Positions 6,201 to 8,765 of a stretch of DNA of 8,765 nt are shown one piece after another. The notes under the pieces are model-generated. The model saw only the letters and a list, made by a program, of their open reading frames with translations, ran no database searches and had not been told where the DNA came from. Position 1 is the first letter of the stretch. Every line of letters begins with the position of its first letter. The translations under genes were made by a program, and so were the position numbers. Where the stretch lies: positions 1-8,765 of the forward strand of contig CANCCF010000175.1 in NCBI GenBank assembly GCA_947374485.1, read 5' to 3'. Origin of the DNA: Comamonadaceae bacterium. Lineage in GTDB: Bacteria > Pseudomonadota > Gammaproteobacteria > Burkholderiales > Burkholderiaceae_C.

Positions 6201-6564
6201 GCACCCGGTACTCGCCCTTGGGGGCGGCGCGGCGCGCGCGCGTGATGAACTCGCACAAATTGCCCCAGCCCCTGAGGTTGTGCGCCAGCGCTACCAGCGT
6301 GAACTGCGCGCCGCCGTCGAGGGCCACCGCAAACCCGGCCCCCAGCAGTAAATGCAGCTTCAAACGCTCGGCCTCACCCTGCGCACGCACCACACCGGCC
6401 ACCGAACACTCATCGGTAATCGCCAGCGCGCTATAGCCCAGCTTGTGCGCCCGCTCCACCAGCTCTTCCGGCTGCGAGGCGGCGCGCTGGAAGCTGAAGT
6501 TGGAGAGGCAATGCAGCTCGGCGTAAGCGGAAAGGCTGGGTGGTGGTGAAGGTGTGCGGGCCAC
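3289..6564 (-). CDS. dnaE2: Error-prone DNA polymerase DnaE2 (ImuC), C-family, SOS-regulated
   Basis: This 1091-residue C-family polymerase is the SOS-induced translesion alpha subunit, which normally works with ImuA and ImuB in damage-induced mutagenesis. A PHP domain occupies about residues 12-80 and starts with the DnaE2-typical AELHCLSNFSF. The polymerase core includes CQGRGSAANS (346-355), PPDIDVDF (386-393) with the catalytic aspartates, HVGGFVLT (505-512), KVDVLALG with the third probable catalytic Asp (Asp549), and the GFGEYGFPESHAASFALL block (736-753). An OB-fold lies near residues 995-1035. The C-terminus ends STVSRDFH, as I recall for the family. The start is GTG at 6564, preceded by GAGG at 7 nt; the frame upstream soon hits TGA, so no earlier start exists. 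A LexA box lies 38 nt upstream of the start. Odd feature: residues about 813-854 form a Pro/Ala/Gly/Arg-rich insertion that coincides with a hairpin-rich repeat-like DNA segment. Neither imuA nor imuB is adjacent. Family identity is near certain. Confidence 0.96.
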   Translation of the reverse strand: MARTPSPPPSLSAYAELHCLSNFSFQRAASQPEELVERAHKLGYSALAITDECSVAGVVRAQGEAERLKLHLLLGAGFAVALDGGAQFTLVALAHNLRGWGNLCEFITRARRAAPKGEYRVRWVDVQEQTLADCEMLLCGLDALTMESAWAVATRVHALYPEHVWLSVTLGLAGTDALHWQRAQQLTRLSGLPLVATGQVLMHVRSRKPLHDVLTAVRLGQPVAQCGFHLQANAERHLRTRARLAALYPPALLEATQVIATRCTFNLKELRYQYPLEAVLPGQTPAQTLRQYTEEGAIERYPAGMPDTVRQQVEHELVLIAELRYEMYFLTVHDLVRFARGRGILCQGRGSAANSAVCYCLGVTEVNPALSSLLFERFISRERDEPPDIDVDFEHQRREEVIQYIYQKYGRARAAITGVVASYRPRSALRDVGRALDIPEALITAMAKEHPGMYSREVLVERLQSAVERVQADASVTKLPAPRRLAQWLDLACQLQRFPRHLSQHVGGFVLTQGPLTRLVPVENASMKDRSVIQWDKDDLDAVGLLKVDVLALGMLSAIRRCLVLIGQWRGNPMRMQDIPSEDPATYAMICKADTVGVFQIESRAQMSMLPRLKPQCFYDLVVEVAIVRPGPIQGGMVHPYLKARANPDAVEYASPQIREALKRTHGVPIFQEQVMQVAMAAADFSAGESDQLRRSMAAWKRKGGVHKFYDRLVGGMLKNGYTQEYADQLFKQIEGFGEYGFPESHAASFALLVYASCWLKWHEPACFLAAMLNSQPLGFYGPAQLVQDAQRHGVQVRAVDVAHSDWDCTLEDESPHAPPLRVGRCPSEGRVPAWGGPAPEPDAAPSPDRAPQPAVRLGLRMVSGLAQAVAERIHQQRVLSPFASTQDLALRCQLDVGDLRALASADALQSLSGHRRQQVWEASALRLAPALLQGVPIEEEALELEAAGEGEEVVFDYASTGLSLRRHPLALLRAQLVPKRLLTAEQMRHFPSGRLVRACGIVTMRQQPQTAKGVVFVTLEDETGSVNVIVWKAVKEQFREVLYRARLMAVFGIWQRDDASGGEVRHVVAKRLVDLTPLLGGLSTVSRDFH
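4041..4121. repeat. GC-rich double-hairpin, REP-like element embedded in dnaE2
   Basis: Two hairpins lie back to back. The first has perfect 8-bp arms, GTTCCGGC (4041-4048) and GCCGGAAC (4064-4071), around a 15-nt loop. The second, GCCCCTC-T-GAGGGGC (4074-4088), has 7-bp arms. They are followed by a G-rich tail ending GCGTGGGGGC (4112-4121), which can pair its GGGGC with GCCCC at 4057-4061. I recall similar intergenic palindromes (GGGCCGCCCCAAG ... CCCCTC/GAGGGG ... GTGGGGGC) scattered through Comamonadaceae genomes, but this was not searched. On the minus strand the segment encodes part of DnaE2 in frame. The hairpins are visible; calling it a dispersed repeat is inference, and its exact borders are uncertain. 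Confidence 0.6.
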
Positions 6565-6571
6565 GGCGCGG

Positions 6572-6575
6572 CCTC
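6572..6575 (-). promoter_or_regulatory. Shine-Dalgarno GAGG of dnaE2
   Basis: Read on the minus strand, GAGG stands 7 nt before the GTG at 6564. It supports GTG as the dnaE2 start; an upstream ATG near 6590 is in another frame. Confidence 0.6.
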
Positions 6576-6601
6576 AGGAACAAAGTGCATGGGCACCAAA
6601 G

Positions 6602-6619
6602 ACTGTATTTATACACAGT
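6602..6619. promoter_or_regulatory. LexA (SOS) box upstream of dnaE2
   Basis: ACTGTATTTATACACAGT contains CTGT-N8-ACAG with an AT-rich centre, matching the LexA consensus known from Escherichia coli and many beta- and gammaproteobacteria. It overlaps the predicted -10 of dnaE2 and ends 38 nt before the start codon, where a repressor would block transcription. DnaE2 genes are classic LexA targets. The divergent deacetylase starts about 160 bp away on the other side, so effective control of that gene is doubtful. Confidence 0.9.
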
Positions 6620-6636
6620 ATTTATTCTCCCGTCAC
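6608..6636 (-). promoter_or_regulatory. Predicted dnaE2 promoter overlapped by the LexA box
   Basis: On the minus strand, GTGACG (6636-6631) and TATAAA (6613-6608) are 17 nt apart, giving four of six and five of six consensus matches. Transcription would begin near 6600, giving a leader of roughly 36 nt. The -10 sits inside the LexA site, a layout that permits SOS repression. Confidence 0.55.
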
Positions 6637-6669
6637 GCCTACAGTCAGTACCCCGTCATCCAAAGCGGC

Positions 6670-6704
6670 GATGCTTGGGGTCGCACCCCACTATGACGTG
6701 CATC
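6670..6704. other. Nested inverted repeats in the dnaE2/deacetylase intergenic region
   Basis: An inner perfect hairpin TGGGGT-CGC-ACCCCA (6676-6690, 6-bp arms) is framed by GATGC (6670-6674) and GCATC (6700-6704). No T-run follows on either strand, so it does not look like an intrinsic terminator. It could be an operator for the divergent deacetylase gene or chance symmetry. The rest of the 216-nt intergenic region shows the LexA box, the dnaE2 promoter and the AGGAG at 6769; I could not find a convincing promoter for the deacetylase gene. Confidence 0.3.
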
Positions 6705-6768
6705 AATCCACACACCCCCGGACTGGCCTAGACTGTGCTTACCCTACCAACACAGCGCCCGCAGCCAC

Positions 6769-6773
6769 AGGAG
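6769..6773 (+). promoter_or_regulatory. Shine-Dalgarno AGGAG that fixes the TTG start of the deacetylase
   Basis: AGGAG stands 7 nt before TTG 6781. With the conserved N-terminal sequence beginning immediately after that TTG, it makes TTG the likely start; the first in-frame ATG (6826) would remove conserved residues. Confidence 0.7.
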
Positions 6774-6780
6774 AGCACCC

Positions 6781-7707
6781 TTGTTACCCGCCTACATCAC
6801 GCACCCTGACTGCAGCCGCCACGAAATGGGTGCTGACCACCCGGAATGCCCCGAGCGCCTGGGGGCCATCAATGACATGCTGCTGACCAAGGGCCTGCTG
6901 GATTACATGGGCAACTATGACGCCCCCTTGGCCACCGAGGCGCAGCTGGCCCGGGCGCACGGCATGGCGTACATCCACAGCATCCTGAATGCCGCGCCCG
7001 CCGAGGGCTACCACCGGGTGGACCCCGACACCTGCATGAACCCCTACACCGCGCTGGCCGCCCTGCGCGCCGCCGGTGCCGCCGTGCAAGCCACCGACCT
7101 GGTGCTTGCCGGCGGCGTGCCCACCGCGTTTTGCAGCGTGCGCCCGCCCGGCCACCATGCCGAACGCAATGCAGCCATGGGCTTTTGCTTTTTCAACAAC
7201 GTGGCCGTGGGCATATTGCACGCGCTGGAGCACCATGGCCTGCAGCGCGTAGCGCTGATCGACTTTGACGTGCACCACGGCAACGGCAGCGAAGACATTT
7301 TTCAGAACGACCCGCGCGTGCTGATGTGCTCGATCTTCGAGACCGGCCTATACCCGTTTTCGGGCGAGAACAGCACGGCCACGAATATGGTCAATGTGGG
7401 CCTGCCGCCACGCTCGGGTTCCGAAAAATTCCGCGAGGCCGTGACTGACCGGTGGCTGCCCGCACTCGAGGCCTTCAAGCCGCAGCTGATCTACATTTCG
7501 GCCGGCTTCGATGCCCACCGCGAAGACGACATGGGCAACCTCGGTCTGGTCGAAGCCGACTACGCCTGGGTGACCCAACAGCTGATGGCGGTGGCCAAGC
7601 GCCACTGCCAGGGCCGCATGATTTCCTGCCTGGAGGGTGGCTATGTGCTGAGCCCGCTGGCACGCAGCGTCGCCGCGCACGTGAAGGTGCTTATTGGAGC
7701 CGATTAA
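6781..7707 (+). CDS. HDAC-superfamily zinc deacetylase (class II-like histone deacetylase family protein)
   Basis: This 308-residue protein belongs to the arginase/deacetylase fold and is expected to remove acetyl or other acyl groups from lysine side chains or small amines (acetylpolyamines) by zinc hydrolysis. N-terminal THPDCSRHEMGADHPECPERL (7-27) is the family opening. RPPGHHAE (121-128) supplies the active-site His pair His125/His126. DFDVHHGNGS (161-170) gives zinc ligands Asp163 and His165, and SAGFDAH (240-246) gives the third, Asp244. LEGGY (284-288) places the catalytic-site Tyr288. All key residues are present, so the enzyme should be active. The start is TTG, backed by AGGAG 7 nt upstream. 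It is transcribed divergently from dnaE2 and lies 17 nt before an NDP-forming acyl-CoA synthetase, very likely in the same operon. This recalls the acuABC logic of deacetylase plus acyltransferase in Bacillus. Bacteria lack canonical histones, so the substrate is open: acetyl-CoA synthetase, polyamines or other acyl-lysines. Confidence 0.92.
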   Translation: MLPAYITHPDCSRHEMGADHPECPERLGAINDMLLTKGLLDYMGNYDAPLATEAQLARAHGMAYIHSILNAAPAEGYHRVDPDTCMNPYTALAALRAAGAAVQATDLVLAGGVPTAFCSVRPPGHHAERNAAMGFCFFNNVAVGILHALEHHGLQRVALIDFDVHHGNGSEDIFQNDPRVLMCSIFETGLYPFSGENSTATNMVNVGLPPRSGSEKFREAVTDRWLPALEAFKPQLIYISAGFDAHREDDMGNLGLVEADYAWVTQQLMAVAKRHCQGRMISCLEGGYVLSPLARSVAAHVKVLIGAD

Positions 7708-7724
7708 GGCGCTGACTGAAAATT

Positions 7725-8765
7725 ATGGACAAACACTATCTCTCCCCCCTCTTCGCACCGCAATCGATTCTGGTGTTTGCCGGCCCCACCGACAGTGACA
7801 AGGGCCACACCCCGCAGGCCCGGCAACTGGCCGCGAACATCAAGGCCCAGCAGTTCAAGGGCACACTGCATTTTCTGGACATCCACACCAGCGGCACTCT
7901 GGCCGATCTGGCGCAGACCCGGGCCGACCTGGCCATCATTGCCCTGCCCCCAGAGGACGTGCTGGCCGCGCTGGAAATAGCCGGGCGCATGACCTGCCGC
8001 TCGGCCCTGGTCATCTCCAGTGGCATCACCAGCGAGCAGGCCGTTGCCCTGAAAAAAGTGGCCAAGCGCGAGAACGTGCAACTGTTGGGCCCGAACTGCC
8101 TGGGTTTTCAGAACCCGCTATTGATGCTCAACGCCAGCATCGCAGGCCCCCTGGCTGCTGCCGGGTCCCTGGCGCTGGTGTCGCAGTCCGGCGCACTCAC
8201 CGCCTCCATGCTGGACTGGGCCAGCCAGAACGCGGTGGGCTTTTCGTCGGTGGTGTCGCTGGGCCCCAACACCTCGGTGGACATCGCGCAGGTGCTGGAC
8301 TACCTGGCCAACGATGCGCGCACGCAAAGCATCATCGTCTACCTGGAGGGCATTTCCAACGCGCGGCGCTTCATGAGCGCGCTGCGCTCGGCCGCCAACG
8401 CGAAACCGGTGATCGTGCTCAAGGCCGGGCGCAAACCGGCGGGCAATGAAGCGGCGCAGACGCACAGCGGCGCCATTGTCGGCAGCGACGATGTGTTCGA
8501 TGCCGTCCTGCGCCGCGCAGGGGCGGTGCGCGTGACCTCGTTTGTGGAGCTGTTCTCTGCGGCCAAATGCCTGGCCTCGCGCTACCGCCCGGTGGGCCGT
8601 CGCCTGGCCATCGTCACCAACGGCGGCGGCCCCGGCGTGCTGGCGGCCGACTGGGTCAACGAAATCCATCTGCACCTGGGCAAGCTCTCACCGCTGGCCG
8701 CAGCCGCGCTCAAACCCCTGGTGCCCGAGCAGGCCTCGCTGTGTGACCTGATGGACCTTTCGGAA
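7725..8765 (+). CDS. NDP-forming acyl-CoA synthetase, possibly Pat-like with a C-terminal GNAT domain; 3' end outside the window
   Basis: The open frame runs from ATG 7725 to the window edge (347 residues, no stop). Residues about 10-125 are the CoA-binding Rossmann-type domain, ending in LGPNCLGF (121-128). A succinyl-CoA-synthetase-like ligase domain follows, with LVSQSGALTASMLDWA (151-166) and EAAQTHSGAIVGSD (242-255), where His247 corresponds to the phosphorylated His of ADP-forming acetyl-CoA synthetases. NGGGPGVLAAD (299-309) opens the next subdomain. The first strand reads ILVFAGPTDSDKG, so the usual glycine-rich loop of the CoA-binding domain is degenerate. Full-length relatives are about 700-900 residues; in Pat/Pka-type proteins a C-terminal GNAT domain acetylates lysines. 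That part is missing here, so acyl-CoA synthetase and protein acetyltransferase remain alternatives. The retained His247 hints that ligase chemistry may be intact, since I recall it being lost in Salmonella Pat. The short 17-nt gap after the deacetylase indicates co-transcription. No strong Shine-Dalgarno is seen. Confidence 0.85.
   Translation, partial: MDKHYLSPLFAPQSILVFAGPTDSDKGHTPQARQLAANIKAQQFKGTLHFLDIHTSGTLADLAQTRADLAIIALPPEDVLAALEIAGRMTCRSALVISSGITSEQAVALKKVAKRENVQLLGPNCLGFQNPLLMLNASIAGPLAAAGSLALVSQSGALTASMLDWASQNAVGFSSVVSLGPNTSVDIAQVLDYLANDARTQSIIVYLEGISNARRFMSALRSAANAKPVIVLKAGRKPAGNEAAQTHSGAIVGSDDVFDAVLRRAGAVRVTSFVELFSAAKCLASRYRPVGRRLAIVTNGGGPGVLAADWVNEIHLHLGKLSPLAAAALKPLVPEQASLCDLMDLSE

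Noticed and set aside
6602..6619. LexA box as a direct regulator of the deacetylase operon
   Set aside because: It lies about 160 bp upstream of the TTG start and no promoter for that gene was found overlapping it; assignment to dnaE2 is far better supported.
6554..6886. A + strand frame (about 110 codons) spanning the LexA box and the start of the deacetylase gene
   Set aside because: It runs through the regulatory region in a frame different from the deacetylase and has no recognisable domain or ribosome binding site.

Overview
The window is GC-rich, densely coded bacterial DNA. The protein content suggests a betaproteobacterium, probably of the Comamonadaceae (Rhodoferax/Polaromonas-like). 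This rests on a DnaE2 error-prone polymerase behind a CTGT-N8-ACAG LexA box, a soil-type aromatic catabolic operon, and an HDAC-like deacetylase next to an NDP-forming acyl-CoA synthetase. The taxonomic call is inference only.

Region 1 (1-2491, + strand) is a tightly packed catabolic operon for the lower hydroxyquinol pathway. It holds the 3' end of a beta-ketoadipyl-CoA-type thiolase, an intradiol dioxygenase of the hydroxyquinol 1,2-dioxygenase group, a 100-residue Dabb-domain protein whose GTG start overlaps the dioxygenase stop, and a maleylacetate reductase of the iron-type alcohol dehydrogenase superfamily. Together they would take hydroxyquinol to maleylacetate, then to 3-oxoadipate, and (through a CoA transferase not seen here) to acetyl-CoA and succinyl-CoA. 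The Dabb protein is the member without an assigned step.

Region 2 (about 2492-3247, + strand) is a toxin-first type II toxin-antitoxin pair: a RelE/HigB-like toxin and an HTH antitoxin with overlapping reading frames. A perfect 9-bp-arm palindrome sits inside the predicted promoter. The -10 lies so close to the toxin ATG that the transcript should be leaderless.

Region 3 (3289-6636, - strand) is a single long gene for the SOS polymerase DnaE2, with its own LexA box and promoter and no imuA or imuB beside it in this window. Its coding sequence contains a GC-rich, double-hairpin, repeat-like segment (about 4041-4121). This adds an Ala/Pro/Gly/Arg-rich stretch of roughly 35-40 residues to the protein in frame.

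Region 4 (6781-8765, + strand), divergent from dnaE2, holds an HDAC-superfamily zinc deacetylase (TTG start) followed 17 nt later by an NDP-forming acyl-CoA synthetase that runs off the window. If the missing C-terminus carries a GNAT domain, this is a Pat-type protein acylation writer next to a candidate eraser. No tRNA, rRNA, CRISPR array or insertion sequence was seen, and there is no gene-free stretch longer than about 220 bases.
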